A DNA stretch of 64,000 bases from Desulfobulbus rhabdoformis (GCF_016919065.1 NZ_JAFFQA010000017.1:1-64000); one strand, 5' to 3'. Numbered from the stretch's first letter, positions 42,406-53,048 are shown. Made by a program: numbers and translations. Notes: generated from the sequence alone by a model not told the origin.

Positions 42406-43052
42406 GCCCCCCTCCCTATGTTTTTTTCACACACCACAATCTTTTACCAGATCCATGCAAAAAACTCTCCATATAAAGTTTATCAATATAAAATTATGAA
42501 TTTAATAACGTTCGTCTTACTATAAATTCAATTAGTTAACAAAAAATCAACGACCATAAAATTCCAGTTCTCCTGTCCCTCTCACATCATTTTCATCCAA
42601 AACCATAAAAGGATTCCTCCCTTTCATTCCTTTTCCAGAACGGTTTCCTGAAATTTGGGCAAAGAATAATTTTGAGGCTCAGAAAAAAAATATCGTCATG
42701 CCAAACACAACACTATGTTTTAAAAAGTTTTTTTACCGGATAAGTGTTTCCTTCGAAAAAGCAGCCCCAACCGCTCAAAACCTAATTTTCCGGATTTCTG
42801 TTTTTTTTATTTCTCCTCAGATTTTTCCCTTCTCTTCGCAGCAGGAATGCAACCAATCGGAAATCTTTGCAAACCAATGGTACATTGGGGAATGATGCGG
42901 CATATTACTCTTTAGCAAAAAACCACATTGAAGGAGAATCACCGACAACGCCAGCAACTTTTTCCAGAAAACCGAATATTTTCGTTTTTTTCTATCAAAA
43001 ATTCAGCGACTATCGGAATTAGCCACAGGGAGTGCCACACAAAACGAACAGT
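42406..43052. other. AT-rich intergenic region, no gene recognised
   Basis: About 650 bp upstream of the PEP-CTERM gene and downstream of thpR. It is AT-rich with poly-A and poly-T tracts; short frames on the plus strand (for example near 42.70-42.89 kb) have no support. It probably holds the PEP-CTERM promoter, but no box could be assigned. Confidence 0.4.
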
Positions 43053-43595
43053 TTAGAGTGTGAGTGGATACTCATGCTCTGAAATATGGCTGGCCCTTTT
43101 GCGGCCAAGGATGCTGGAGTAGAGAGTGAACTGATTGACAGGGAAGAGGGAGGAGCTGAACAGGTTGTTGAGGGCGAGGTACTTGCCGATCTTGCTTTCC
43201 GCTGTCTGACGCAAACGGGCAAGGGTGATATGGGGGGAGTATTTCCGTTTTTCCAGCTCGATGCCCTGCTGGCGGAGGTGGGTGGTGATTTTGCGCTGCA
43301 GTTGCATCAGCGGTTCGCTTGCTTCAACGCCGGCCCAGACAACACGGGGGGCACCACGAGGAGGGAAGAAACCAACACCTTTGAATCGGAGATCAAAGGA
43401 AGGCTGGGCTAGCTCAGCCAGGCTCTCTCGGATATCAAGGAAGGTGGTGCCGTCGACCTCGCCGATGAAGCTGAGGGTGAGATGGAATTGCTCTATAGGG
43501 GTCCAACGTGCTTCGGGCAGCCCACAGCAAAGGGTGGCGAGTTGTTCGCAGACTTCCTGGGGAGGATCGATGGCAATGAAGAGGCGCTTGTTCAT
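43053..43595 (-). CDS. thpR: RNA 2',3'-cyclic phosphodiesterase
   Basis: 180 residues from MNKRLFIAIDPPQEVCEQLA at 43595; the longer frame upstream runs through a REP sequence and is unlikely. It is a 2H phosphoesterase: the two H-x-T-x motifs are QFHLTLSFIG (~44-53) and SPHITLARLR (~129-138). It opens 2',3'-cyclic phosphates on RNA ends. Normal size and complete. No operon partner; REP repeats lie upstream. Confidence 0.9.
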   Translation of the reverse strand: MNKRLFIAIDPPQEVCEQLATLCCGLPEARWTPIEQFHLTLSFIGEVDGTTFLDIRESLAELAQPSFDLRFKGVGFFPPRGAPRVVWAGVEASEPLMQLQRKITTHLRQQGIELEKRKYSPHITLARLRQTAESKIGKYLALNNLFSSSLFPVNQFTLYSSILGRKRASHISEHEYPLTL

Positions 43596-43654
43596 GGGGG
43601 TAGGGAAATCACGAAGGTTAGCGAGTTGATCGTTTTCGACCTGGATGCGTAAAC

Positions 43655-43893
43655 GGTGGGCAGAAACAGCCCTGCCCACCCTTGTACACGAAGTGCTAAG
43701 CCGGGCAATGGGGTTTGAAGAAACCGGAGGAAGAGGGACTTTTTTTTGCGGTGTGGCAGCCCACACACGGTGTCATTTCTTTGGGCAAACAAAGAAAAGA
43801 GGGGCCCCTCCGGCAGGAGGCCGAGTTAGATGTCAATATCCATCACCATCACTTCCCCACATAGAGAGGGTCGCGGGCATGGCCCGCTCCTAC
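43655..43893. repeat. Scattered REP copies between thpR and nadC
   Basis: A class-1 REP (GGTGGGCAG then CCCTGCCCACC) lies at 43655-43680. A class-2 REP (GTCGCGGGCATGGCCCGCTC then CTAC) lies at 43870-43893. Nothing else was recognised in 43596-43966. Confidence 0.75.
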
Positions 43894-43966
43894 AGCCCTC
43901 AAATGTTAGGCAGTTACAGGAGTGGCCTATCACGAGTTACCTTCGAATGGTAAAGGACGCCTCCCC

Positions 43967-44803
43967 TTACCCCCGCCAATCCATGCCAATATCACAGGCC
44001 TTGGCCGAATGGGTCAACGCGCCCACGGAGATAATGTCTACCCCGGTTTCCGCGATGCCACGAACTGTCTCCAAATTCACCCCACCCGAAGCCTCGACCA
44101 CAGCTCGACCATCAATGAGCTGCACCGCCTCGCGCATAGTAGGCAGGTCCATATTATCCAGCATGATCACTCCCACACCGCAGAGCAGACATTCTTCGAC
44201 CTGCGTGAGGGTATCGGTCTCAACCTCGACATTGATGGTATGCGGCACCCGTTGCCGTACCCGCCGAACCGCCTCGGTGATGGAACCGCAAGCAGCTATG
44301 TGATTATCTTTAATCAGCACACCGTCACTTAATGAATACCGGTGATTATGCCCACCGCTGGATCGCACCGCATATTTCTCCAGCATACGCAATCCGGGGG
44401 TAGTTTTGCGGGTATCCACAACTTTGGCCTTGGTATGCTTGACCTGATCGGCAAAGACCGAGGTCAGGGTGGCAATGCCGCAGAGCCTCTGCACCAGGTT
44501 GAGCGCCACCCGTTCACCACGCAGCAGCGTCCGGGTTGCCCCCTGAAAATGAAGCATGACCTCGCCCTTTTCCACCCGCATACCATCGGGAATGGCATTG
44601 TCACAGACAACATTGCCATCAAGAAGCTGAAACACGCGAGTGGCCACCGTACCCATACCAACCACGGTCATCGGATGGCGGGCCACAAAGCAGGCCTCGG
44701 ACTGATCTTCTTTGGAAAAGATAGACTCGGTGGTGATGTCGCCGTGCTCGAGGTCTTCGTTTAAAAAGCCACGCAGCAGCGTATCGAGTAAAAAGGTATC
44801 CAT
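43967..44803 (-). CDS. nadC: Nicotinate-nucleotide pyrophosphorylase (carboxylating)
   Basis: 278 residues. It makes nicotinate mononucleotide from quinolinate and PRPP in NAD synthesis. The N-terminal domain opens with LLRGFLNEDLEHGDITTESI; the barrel has RLCGIATLTS, DTRKTTPGLRMLEKYAV (quinolinate-binding Arg/Lys), SGGHNHRYSLSD, and EASGGVNLETVRGIAETGVD. All key residues are present. It starts one base before the valS stop region, probably co-transcribed with valS. Confidence 0.96.
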   Translation of the reverse strand: MDTFLLDTLLRGFLNEDLEHGDITTESIFSKEDQSEACFVARHPMTVVGMGTVATRVFQLLDGNVVCDNAIPDGMRVEKGEVMLHFQGATRTLLRGERVALNLVQRLCGIATLTSVFADQVKHTKAKVVDTRKTTPGLRMLEKYAVRSSGGHNHRYSLSDGVLIKDNHIAACGSITEAVRRVRQRVPHTINVEVETDTLTQVEECLLCGVGVIMLDNMDLPTMREAVQLIDGRAVVEASGGVNLETVRGIAETGVDIISVGALTHSAKACDIGMDWRG

Positions 44804-44804
44804 A

Positions 44805-47492
44805 TCAGCAGCGCAGCTTGCTCAGACGTTCGGTTGATTCTGCATTTTTCCCCAGGCGGGCACGGATTTCAGCCTCTTTATCCCGCTCCTTGGCAACGAC
44901 TTCGGCAGGAGCGTTGTTGATAAACTTCTCGTTCCCCAGCTTACCAACGATACGGGCCAGCTCCTTATCCAGCTTGCCCTTCTCACGGGCCAGCTTTTCA
45001 AGCTCACCCTCCACATCGATCAGCCCCTTGAGCGGCACCACCAGCTCTACATCCTGCACAAGGGCATGTCCGGCATCATCGGGTACAGTCCCTTCAGCAA
45101 CGATGGAAAAGTTGGACGCGCGAACCATGGCCTGCACCCCTCCGGCGAACTCGGTGAGCAGGTTGCGCTTTGCCTGATCCGGGCAGATGAGCATAGCCTC
45201 GATCTTGGCACTGGGATGCACCTCCGCCTCGGTACGGATAGTCCGCAGGCCGGAGATCACGCCCATGAGCAGGTTCATCGACTCTTCAGCCTCTGCATCA
45301 TTCCAGGCAGCATTCTCCTCGGGAAAGGCTTCCAGCATGATGGTCGAACGGGTTCCCGGCAGCTGACTCCAAATTTCTTCGGTCACAAAGGGGGTGATCG
45401 GGTGCATCAGTTTCAGGACCTGCTCAAGCACGGTCAGCAGCACGGCCTTGGCCTGATCGCGGGCCGTGGCATCATCACTGAAGAGATCCGCCTTGATCCA
45501 CTCCAGATACCAGTCACAGAACTCGTGCCAGACAAACTGATAGGAGGCGGAGGCGACCTCATTGAAGTTGTAGCCATCGAGTGCCGCCCGTACATCCTTG
45601 ATGGTGGCGTTGATGCGGCTCAAAATCCAACGGTGGGCGAGCCCCAGCTTAGCAGGCTCTTTGGCCAGCTCAACAATAGAGGGCTCAACATCCTTAAGGT
45701 GCATCTGGGCAAAACGGGCCGCATTCCACAGCTTGTTGATAAAGCGTCGATAGCCGTCCACCCGCTCCTCATCCATGCGGATCTCACGTCCCTGTGCAGC
45801 AAAGGCGGTCAAGGTGAAGCGGAAGGCATCGGTACCGTACTGCTCTATCATCACCAGCGGATCGATGACGTTGCCGGTCGATTTGGACATCTTTTTACCG
45901 TGCTTATCCCGCACCAGCGCGTGGAGATAGACATCATGAAAGGGAACCTCATCCATGAAATGGAGGCCCATCATCATCATGCGCGCGACCCAGAAGAAGA
46001 GAATGTCAAAACTGGTGATCAGCACCGAGGTGGGGTAGAAGGTCGCCAGTTCCTTAGTTTGGTCCGGCCACCCCAGAGTCGAAAAGGGCCAGAGCGCTGA
46101 ACTGAACCAGGTATCGAGCACATCGGTTTCCTGGGTGAGTTCAGAGGCCCCACACTTGGGACAGGTGGCGGGATCGTCCACCTCGACAATCACCTCGCCG
46201 CAGCTTGCACAGGTCCAGGCGGGGATTCGATGGCCCCACCAGATCTGGCGGGAGATACACCAGTCGCGAATATTCTCCATCCAGGAATAAAAGGTGCGGT
46301 ACCAGGTGTTGGGGTAGAGATTGACCCGCCCTTCCTGAACAGCGGCCACGGCCTTATCGGCCAGCGGACGCACAGAAACAAACCACTGCTTGGAGGTGGT
46401 GGGCTCGACCACGGTGGCACAGCGGTAACATTTACCCACCGCGTGCTGGTAGTCCTCGATTTTATCGAGAAAGCCCTGCTCTTCCAGGTCTTTGACGATC
46501 TGTTTACGGCAGACAAATCGATCCAGGCCAGCGTACTTGCCTGCCTCCGCGTTCATCACACCCTTATCATCCATAACCTTGAGCCGTGGCAGGTCATGGC
46601 GCAGACCGATCTCATAGTCGTCACGATCATGTGCCGGGGTGACCTTAAGGGCACCGGTACCGAACTCGCGCTGAACATGGTGATCAAAAACCACGGGGAT
46701 GGTGCGCTCTGTCAGGGGTAGGTTGATACCGATTTCCTTCAAATGCTGGTAGCGCTCGTCCTCGGGATGAACCGCAACCGCGGTATCGCCAAGCATGGTC
46801 TCAGGACGGGTGGTGGCCACCACCACATAGCCGGAACCATCGGCGTAGGGATAGCGAATGTGATAGAGCTTGCCGTCGGTGGGATCATGCTCGACCTCGT
46901 CATCGGCCAGAGCGGTATGACAACGCGGACACCAGTTGACGATATAGTCGCCTTTATAGATGAGCCCCTCTTTATAAAGACGAACAAAGACCTCACGCAC
47001 CGCCTTGGACAGCCCCTCGTCCATGGTGAACCGCTCACGGTCCCAATCGCAGGAGGCTCCCATGCGTTTAAGCTGATTGATGATGGTGCCGCCCTTCTCT
47101 TCCCGCCAACTCCAGACACGCTCGATGAACTTCTCGCGACCGAGGTCATGCCGGGTGAGCTTCTCGGAGGCCAGCTGGCGCTCGACCACGTTCTGGGTGG
47201 CGATACCCGCATGGTCGGTTCCGGGCACCCAGAGGGTGTTATCCCCCTTCATGCGGTGATAGCGAACCAGCAGATCCTGCAGGGTGTTATTCAGGGCATG
47301 ACCGATATGGAGCACACCGGTGACATTGGGCGGCGGAATCACGATGGAAAAGGAATCCTTGCCCTCTTCCATTTGGGCACTGAAGGTTTTTTCTTCCAGC
47401 CAGTGGGTATACCAACGCTGCTCGACCTCATTAAACTCATAGGCCTTGGGCAGATCGTATTTCTCAGGACGTTTGCTCTCAGTCTCGTTCAT
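44805..47492 (-). CDS. valS: Valyl-tRNA synthetase
   Basis: 895 residues, class I. It charges tRNA-Val. PPPNVTGVLHIGHALN carries the HIGH motif, and KHGKKMSKSTGNVIDP the KMSKS loop. The editing domain lies between (~200-400). A zinc-like insert reads CASCGEVIVEV then CPKCGASELTQ. The anticodon-binding helical domain and a C-terminal coiled coil (EKLAREKGKLDKELARIVGK) complete it. First gene of the valS-nadC pair. Confidence 0.97.
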   Translation of the reverse strand: MNETESKRPEKYDLPKAYEFNEVEQRWYTHWLEEKTFSAQMEEGKDSFSIVIPPPNVTGVLHIGHALNNTLQDLLVRYHRMKGDNTLWVPGTDHAGIATQNVVERQLASEKLTRHDLGREKFIERVWSWREEKGGTIINQLKRMGASCDWDRERFTMDEGLSKAVREVFVRLYKEGLIYKGDYIVNWCPRCHTALADDEVEHDPTDGKLYHIRYPYADGSGYVVVATTRPETMLGDTAVAVHPEDERYQHLKEIGINLPLTERTIPVVFDHHVQREFGTGALKVTPAHDRDDYEIGLRHDLPRLKVMDDKGVMNAEAGKYAGLDRFVCRKQIVKDLEEQGFLDKIEDYQHAVGKCYRCATVVEPTTSKQWFVSVRPLADKAVAAVQEGRVNLYPNTWYRTFYSWMENIRDWCISRQIWWGHRIPAWTCASCGEVIVEVDDPATCPKCGASELTQETDVLDTWFSSALWPFSTLGWPDQTKELATFYPTSVLITSFDILFFWVARMMMMGLHFMDEVPFHDVYLHALVRDKHGKKMSKSTGNVIDPLVMIEQYGTDAFRFTLTAFAAQGREIRMDEERVDGYRRFINKLWNAARFAQMHLKDVEPSIVELAKEPAKLGLAHRWILSRINATIKDVRAALDGYNFNEVASASYQFVWHEFCDWYLEWIKADLFSDDATARDQAKAVLLTVLEQVLKLMHPITPFVTEEIWSQLPGTRSTIMLEAFPEENAAWNDAEAEESMNLLMGVISGLRTIRTEAEVHPSAKIEAMLICPDQAKRNLLTEFAGGVQAMVRASNFSIVAEGTVPDDAGHALVQDVELVVPLKGLIDVEGELEKLAREKGKLDKELARIVGKLGNEKFINNAPAEVVAKERDKEAEIRARLGKNAESTERLSKLRC

Positions 47493-47684
47493 AGGGATTG
47501 TTCAAGTGCCGCTTCAAGCGGAGAAATTGTAATTGTTTAAAAAAAAAGAATAATGTTATCCAGCCCATGAGCGTTCAGCAGTGCGTCAGTTTCATTGCCT
47601 GGGACAGGCCGATTACAGTACCCTGTATCGGTTTGTTCCAGGTAATGAAAATGGCGTGCTGATGAATGTTCACAGTATACAAGG

Positions 47685-48761
47685 TTAGAGCATACTCCAT
47701 GGCTTCGGCATAAATATCTGTGAATACAATGCCATAGCATAACGATCCGTCATTCCGGCGATAAAATCACAGACCTGGCGGTGCCGCTTCTGCTCCTCTT
47801 CCACCGACTGGGAGGGTTCCCGGCAAAGGCAACAGGTCGTGATCCCTTTTTCAGGAAACTCATGCTCCAGGAAAAAACCATAGAGATCACGAATGACACG
47901 CTGAGCCTTTTCAAATTCTCGGTGCACTCGGCAGTTGCGGTAGACATGATCATACAAAAAGCCTCGCAACTCGGTGATGGTCTCGTTCATTTGCGCACTG
48001 AGGTGCAGACGACCATCATCCCGTTCCAGGGTCGTTTTCACCAGATCCACAACCATACTGTTGATCCGCTGGGAAGCGCGATCGCCCAAAACAGCTCGCA
48101 GGTGCTCGGGCAAATCCGTGCTTTCCAGCATGTCGGCACGCAGGGCATCGTCCATGTCGTGGTTGACATAGGCCATAATGTCTGCCACCCGCACCAACTG
48201 CCCCTCCAGGGTAGCTGCCAGCTCGGTGGTATCATCCGGGAGGATCTCACCGTAGCCCTTGGAATGCTTGAGAATGCCGTTGCGCACTTCCCAGCTCAGA
48301 TTGAGCCCCTGACCGTCATGCTCAAGAAAATCAACAATACGCAGACTCTGGCGATAATGCTTAAACCCCTTGGGATGCAGCAGATTCAGACTGTATTCAC
48401 CCGCATGACCAAAGGGGGTATGCCCCAGATCATGGCCCAGAGCAATGGCCTCGGTAAGGTATTCGTTCAGCCGCAGGCAGGCCGCCATGGTTCGGGCGAT
48501 CTGCGAGACCTCCAGCACATGGGTCAGACGGGTACGGTAATGGTCCCCGGCCGGTGCAAGAAAAACCTGGGTCTTATGCTTAAGCCGGCGAAAGGTCTTG
48601 GAGTGGATGATACGGTCACGATCCCGCTGAAACACCGTGCGCAAACAGCAGGGATCCTGCTCACCGAACAGCCGCCCTCTTGAACGACTGCTGAGACAAG
48701 CATGGGGCGAGAGGGTTTTGCGTTCCTGTTCCTCGAGCTGCTCCCTGATTGTCTCCATCAT
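47685..48761 (-). CDS. dgt: dGTPase-like deoxynucleotide triphosphohydrolase
   Basis: 358 residues, the short type of the family. The HD metal site is visible: TRLTHVLEVSQIARTMAACL (first His), then ALGHDLGHTPFGHAGE (the HD pair and the family-specific second His), and a later Asp in VADIMAYVNHDMDDAL. It removes triphosphate from dNTPs. It follows prfB by 18 bp and is likely in its operon. The hydrolysed nucleotide cannot be predicted. Confidence 0.88.
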   Translation of the reverse strand: MMETIREQLEEQERKTLSPHACLSSRSRGRLFGEQDPCCLRTVFQRDRDRIIHSKTFRRLKHKTQVFLAPAGDHYRTRLTHVLEVSQIARTMAACLRLNEYLTEAIALGHDLGHTPFGHAGEYSLNLLHPKGFKHYRQSLRIVDFLEHDGQGLNLSWEVRNGILKHSKGYGEILPDDTTELAATLEGQLVRVADIMAYVNHDMDDALRADMLESTDLPEHLRAVLGDRASQRINSMVVDLVKTTLERDDGRLHLSAQMNETITELRGFLYDHVYRNCRVHREFEKAQRVIRDLYGFFLEHEFPEKGITTCCLCREPSQSVEEEQKRHRQVCDFIAGMTDRYAMALYSQIFMPKPWSML

Positions 48762-48779
48762 TACACCACCTACAACCTA

Positions 48780-49890
48780 TCAGGGCTGCCAGAGCAGATA
48801 GGCCTTGATAAACGGATCCAGGCGACCATCAAGCACCGCATCCACATTCCCCTCTTCCGTGTTGGTGCGATGGTCTTTGATCAGGCGATAGGGCTGAAGC
48901 ACATAGGAGCGAATCTGGCTGCCCCAGGCGATTTCTTTTTTATCCCCCTGGAGATTTTCCTGACTCTTGAGTTTTTCTTCCTGCTCCCGTTCATAAAGCT
49001 GAGCCACGAGCATCTTCATGGCCATATCTTTATTGCGATGCTGACTGCGCTCATTCTGACACTGCACCACGATCCCGGTGGGAAAATGGGTGATACGGAT
49101 GGCCGAGTCGGTCTTGTTGACGTGCTGCCCACCCGCGCCGCTGGCACGGTAGGTATCGATGCGGATATCCTTATCATTGATTTCCACATCCACATCGTCA
49201 TCCAGCTCCGGCATGACCATGACCGAGGCAAAAGAGGTATGCCGACGCCCACTGGCATCAAAGGGCGAAATCCGCACCAGCCGGTGAATTCCAACTTCCG
49301 AGCGGAGATAGCCGTAGGCATACTTGCCTTTCAGGAGGATCGTCACACTTTTGGTTCCAGCCTCGTCACCTGGTAAGAGGTCAAGGATATCGGTGGAAAA
49401 GCCTTTAAGCTCCCCCCAGCGCAGGTACATCCGGGTAAGGATACTGACCCAGTCCTGAGCCTCGGTTCCGCCAGCACCGGCATGGATGGTAAGGATGGCG
49501 TTATTCGTGTCATGCTCCCCACTGAACATGCACTCGAGCTCAACCAGGTCGACCCGGTTATTGAGGTCATCCAACCCGGAGACCACCTCTTGGCAGGTTT
49601 CCTCGTCGCCCTCTTCCTTGGCCATATCAAGAAGCATTTCGGCATCTTCGATCTCACCGAAATTCTTCTCCCAGACACCAACTAGGTCCTGCAGCTGTCC
49701 AAGCTGCCGTTGTACCTTCTTGGCCTCTCCCTGATCGTTCCAGAAATCGGGACTCAGGGTCTGTCTTTCCAGTATTTCTATCTGTTCACGCTTGCCATCT
49801 AAGTCAAAGATGCTCCTTCAGGACAAGCATTTTGTCCCGGAGACGCGTGAGCATCTGTCGTGCTTCTGTGGAATCAGTTGTATCCACCAT
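48780..49890 (-). CDS. prfB: Peptide chain release factor 2, with programmed +1 frameshift
   Basis: About 369 residues in two frames. It starts at ATG 49890 (MVDTTDSTEARQMLTRLRDK), runs 28 codons to CTT, then TGA at 49804-49806; a +1 shift on CTT-TGA-C continues the protein to 48780. A Shine-Dalgarno-like AGGAG sits just before the slip site, as in Escherichia coli, so RF2 controls its own synthesis. SPFDASGRRH lies in the stop-codon-recognition region, and GAGGQHVNKTDSAIRI has the catalytic GGQ. RF2 ends translation at UGA and UAA. Confidence 0.97.
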
Positions 49891-50122
49891 GGTTACCTCG
49901 TACAAAAAACAAAAAAGAAACGAGCACGCCTGTGGCGCCTCGCTGTTGTCCACTGTATTGGTTCAACCTCAAACCGTTTAGCGGCTGAGGTGCAATATCC
50001 TTGGCGTGGATGGAGCTTCGCCTAAAAAAGGGTTTCATACTAAACAGATTCGCACCAAGACTCAAGAGAGAAAGGCAGGAAACGGGTGAAAAACCATGCG
50101 TTCGCTGGTTGTTGGAACGCCC

Positions 50123-51718
50123 TTACCTTTCTTGACGTCCGCGCAGGACGACTAAAAAGGCCAGAGCCAGAGCGCAGGCAGAGCCAAAGCGAAATCCCTG
50201 ACGATTAAACACCGTGACAATATCCACCATGGGAACTCGAGCCACACGGGCATCTTCTTTGAAAATTTCGGTTTGATTGATCACACGCCCCAAAGGATCG
50301 ATAAAACCGCTGATTCCGGTATTGGCAGAGCGGATCAGGCTGCGCTTATTTTCCACCGCTCGAAAGACAGCCATGGCCAGGGATTGATAGGGCGCGCTGG
50401 AGCGACCATACCAGGCATCGTTGGTGATATTAACCAGGAGATTGGCACCCGCCAGCACGCTTGCATGGGCAATCTCTGGAAAGATGGACTCGTAGCAGAT
50501 CAGAATGCCAAGATGCATCGCCCCGAGCTGCAACGGTTTTTTATCGGTTCCGGCGGTAAAGTTCCCAGCGGTCTCCACCAGTGGCTCAAGAAAAGGCAGA
50601 TATTTCCTGAAAGGCACATATTCACCAAAGGGGACCAGATGTTGCTTGGCATGCGAGCCATGGAGTTTCCCATCCGGACCAAGCAGGAGCGCCCCATTGT
50701 AATACTGTATTTGCGGCCCCCCAGCCGTATCGGGCTTGAGCGTGTAAAGCGGGGCCCCTGTAAGCAGCCAGAGGTTGTTTTGGCTGGCAAAATCGGCCAC
50801 CTTGAACATCAGGGGATCATCCTGCGGGTAAAAAGGCAAAGCGGTTTCCGGCCAGACGACAAGCTCAGTATTGTTCTCTCCAGTAGCCTGCCGGGAGCGA
50901 TCGATATAGGTGTCGACAGTCGAGGCCTTTCGCCTGGGCGACCACTTCAGCGCCTGATCGATATTCCCCTGGACCACAGCTACCTGTGCCTGCAAAGACC
51001 GATTGGCTATGGTGCGCACCACCTGGTAACGCACCGTGGAGTAGCCCCCGACAAAAACAAGGAAGGCCATGGCTGCGATCAAGAGCCGACGCTCCAGGTT
51101 TACCCCCCAGCGCACGGTCCGTCGTTGCCGGTCAATCAGAGCAACCAGCAGGGTGTTGCATAACACCAGGACAAAGGAGATGAGATGATGCCCCCCTATA
51201 TCAGCCGCCTGAATCAGCTGAGGCTGAGAAAAGAGGCCATATCCCAGATCCATCCAGGGAAAACCGCTGAACGCGACGCCCTTGATATATTCCAGCCCAA
51301 CCCAGATCACCGGCGCCACCCAGACTAAGGGGGCTATGGATCGCTCCCGATGCCAGGAGCGCCCCGCCACCCGGGATAGCAACCAGCAAAAAAATGCAGG
51401 ATAGAGTGCCATGTACAAGGAGAGTAGCAGGAGAGCAGGCAGAGATATCCACAGGGGTAAACCACCATAGCGCCCCAGGACAATAAGAATCCAGTACATC
51501 AGCGCCAGATGGTAAGACACGCCAAAAACAAGACCGGCAAGCGCACTGCGCCCCGGCCGGGCAAACAGCGCCACCCACAAAAGCGGCACCAGGGCGACAA
51601 AAAGCAGAGGCCACCACCCGATCTTGCCCGGCATAGCCAGGGCAAGCAGAAGGGCTGAGGCGAGACTGGCGGGGATCAGGGTAAGAAGAGAATCAGGATT
51701 GCGGCGCGGTTTCATCAT
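50123..51718 (-). CDS. lnt: Apolipoprotein N-acyltransferase
   Basis: About 531 residues from MMKPRRNPDS at 51718, which overlaps the corC end; a longer frame starts inside corC. Six or more membrane helices lie in the first ~210 residues, followed by a nitrilase-like periplasmic domain with the catalytic triad: VVWPETALPF (Glu), a Lys near GPDGKLHGSHAKQHLVPF, and GILICYESIFPE (Cys). It adds the third acyl chain to lipoproteins in the inner membrane. The terminal helix is GSACALALAFLVVLRG. The CorC-Lnt pairing is typical of proteobacteria. Confidence 0.95.
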   Translation of the reverse strand: MMKPRRNPDSLLTLIPASLASALLLALAMPGKIGWWPLLFVALVPLLWVALFARPGRSALAGLVFGVSYHLALMYWILIVLGRYGGLPLWISLPALLLLSLYMALYPAFFCWLLSRVAGRSWHRERSIAPLVWVAPVIWVGLEYIKGVAFSGFPWMDLGYGLFSQPQLIQAADIGGHHLISFVLVLCNTLLVALIDRQRRTVRWGVNLERRLLIAAMAFLVFVGGYSTVRYQVVRTIANRSLQAQVAVVQGNIDQALKWSPRRKASTVDTYIDRSRQATGENNTELVVWPETALPFYPQDDPLMFKVADFASQNNLWLLTGAPLYTLKPDTAGGPQIQYYNGALLLGPDGKLHGSHAKQHLVPFGEYVPFRKYLPFLEPLVETAGNFTAGTDKKPLQLGAMHLGILICYESIFPEIAHASVLAGANLLVNITNDAWYGRSSAPYQSLAMAVFRAVENKRSLIRSANTGISGFIDPLGRVINQTEIFKEDARVARVPMVDIVTVFNRQGFRFGSACALALAFLVVLRGRQER

Positions 51719-52592
51719 TGCGGACAATGCGGATACTCTTGATTCGGCGCGGATCGGCTCCGAGCACCTTGAACGAGAGGCCACTTTCCTGCACCAGGGT
51801 ACCGGAGCCAGGCACCTTTCCTAAGCGGTGAATAATAAACCCGCCCACAGACTCGTACGGTCCCTCGGGCAGACTCACCTGAAAGTGGTTTTCAACCTCT
51901 TCGACATCGATCTTGGCATCAACAATGACCGTACGCTCATCGACTATACGCAGCTCACTGGCCTCGTCGTCGTGTTCGTCATCGATCTCGCCAACGATTT
52001 CCTCAATAACATCTTCCAGCGTCACCAGACCGCGCACACTGCCAAACTCATCAACCACGATGACCATGTGCATTTTCTTGAGCTGAAACTCACGCAACAA
52101 CTCGGTAATGGGCTTGGATTCGGGAATAAAGACAGCAGGATTCAGCGCCTGCTTCAGATCAATCTCGGTTTCAGAATCCTGCACACAAATGCGCAAGAGA
52201 TCCTTGGCATGGAGAATACCAACGATTTGATCAAAGGTTTCTTCATAGATGGGAATACGGGTATAGCCTTCCTCGCTGATCAAACGGACAAGCTCAGGAA
52301 TCGAGGAATGCAGATCGGCGCAAACCATCTCCGCCGACGGAGTCATGATTTCAGAAGCGATGGTCTCCCGAAAATCAAATATGGAATTGATTAACTGCTC
52401 TTCGTGAACAGAGATCAAGCCCTGTTCTTCGCCCTCTTCCAGGAGTTCCTGAATTTCGAGCTCAAGTGCCTCTGTGGTATCAGGGCCGCCACGAAAACCT
52501 AAAGCAGATTTAAATTTGTGAAAAAACGTCTTACCAGGGGGCTCCTCATCTGACGGGACCAATCCTGTCGACGAGGGATCAACTTTTTCCAT
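51693..52592 (-). CDS. corC: CorC/HlyC-family CBS-domain protein
   Basis: About 299 residues from MEKVDPSSTGLVPSDEEPPG at 52592. It is soluble, with no membrane domain. Two CBS domains occupy ~70-195 (DFRETIASEIMTPSAEMVCA; AVFIPESKPITELLREFQLK), then the CorC/HlyC C-terminal domain (ERTVIVDAKIDVEEVENHFQ). Family members have been linked to Mg/Co efflux and membrane maintenance. It overlaps lnt, so the two are translationally coupled. Confidence 0.92.
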   Translation of the reverse strand: MEKVDPSSTGLVPSDEEPPGKTFFHKFKSALGFRGGPDTTEALELEIQELLEEGEEQGLISVHEEQLINSIFDFRETIASEIMTPSAEMVCADLHSSIPELVRLISEEGYTRIPIYEETFDQIVGILHAKDLLRICVQDSETEIDLKQALNPAVFIPESKPITELLREFQLKKMHMVIVVDEFGSVRGLVTLEDVIEEIVGEIDDEHDDEASELRIVDERTVIVDAKIDVEEVENHFQVSLPEGPYESVGGFIIHRLGKVPGSGTLVQESGLSFKVLGADPRRIKSIRIVRNDETAPQS

Positions 52593-52930
52593 GTACTGTA
52601 CACATCTCCTTACGTGAACAAGAGGGAACTGCATGCATCGCCATCCTCGTAGTATCGAGGACATTGACGATCATATTCTTATTTACAGGAATATATTATT
52701 TTATACACCCTCAAAAAAGATTAGTCTGAAATTAGGCTCATAACGGCCAAAGTCAAGGACTATTCCACCCTCCACTCAGGCTATTTTTCTCCGCATTTCA
52801 TTCTGTGACTGGTGCGAGAAAGCGCAGATCATATTTCACAAGACTTTTTCTTGACGCCAACCTGAAGACATGATAAAAGAAGCGTTTATGTTGCCGTCTC
52901 GGCTTCAATCTCATATGCATTTTCGCTTTT
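52593..52930. other. Intergenic region with the likely tRNA-Lys promoter
   Basis: TTGACG at 52851-52856 and TGATAA at 52871-52876 (a short spacer), or TAAAAG just after at a better spacing, could drive tRNA-Lys. Nothing else was recognised. Confidence 0.4.
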
Positions 52931-53006
<76 letters not shown>

Positions 53007-53014
53007 TTTATATC

Positions 53015-53048
53015 AAGCACTTAGCTCGTTTCGGGTTAAGTGCTTTTT
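53015..53048 (+). terminator. Terminator of tRNA-Lys
   Basis: AAGCACTTA / TAAGTGCTT stem followed by T5. Confidence 0.85.

Noticed and set aside
43596..43766. 57 extra N-terminal codons for thpR
   Set aside because: They pass through a REP repeat and precede the normal family start MNKRLFIAI.
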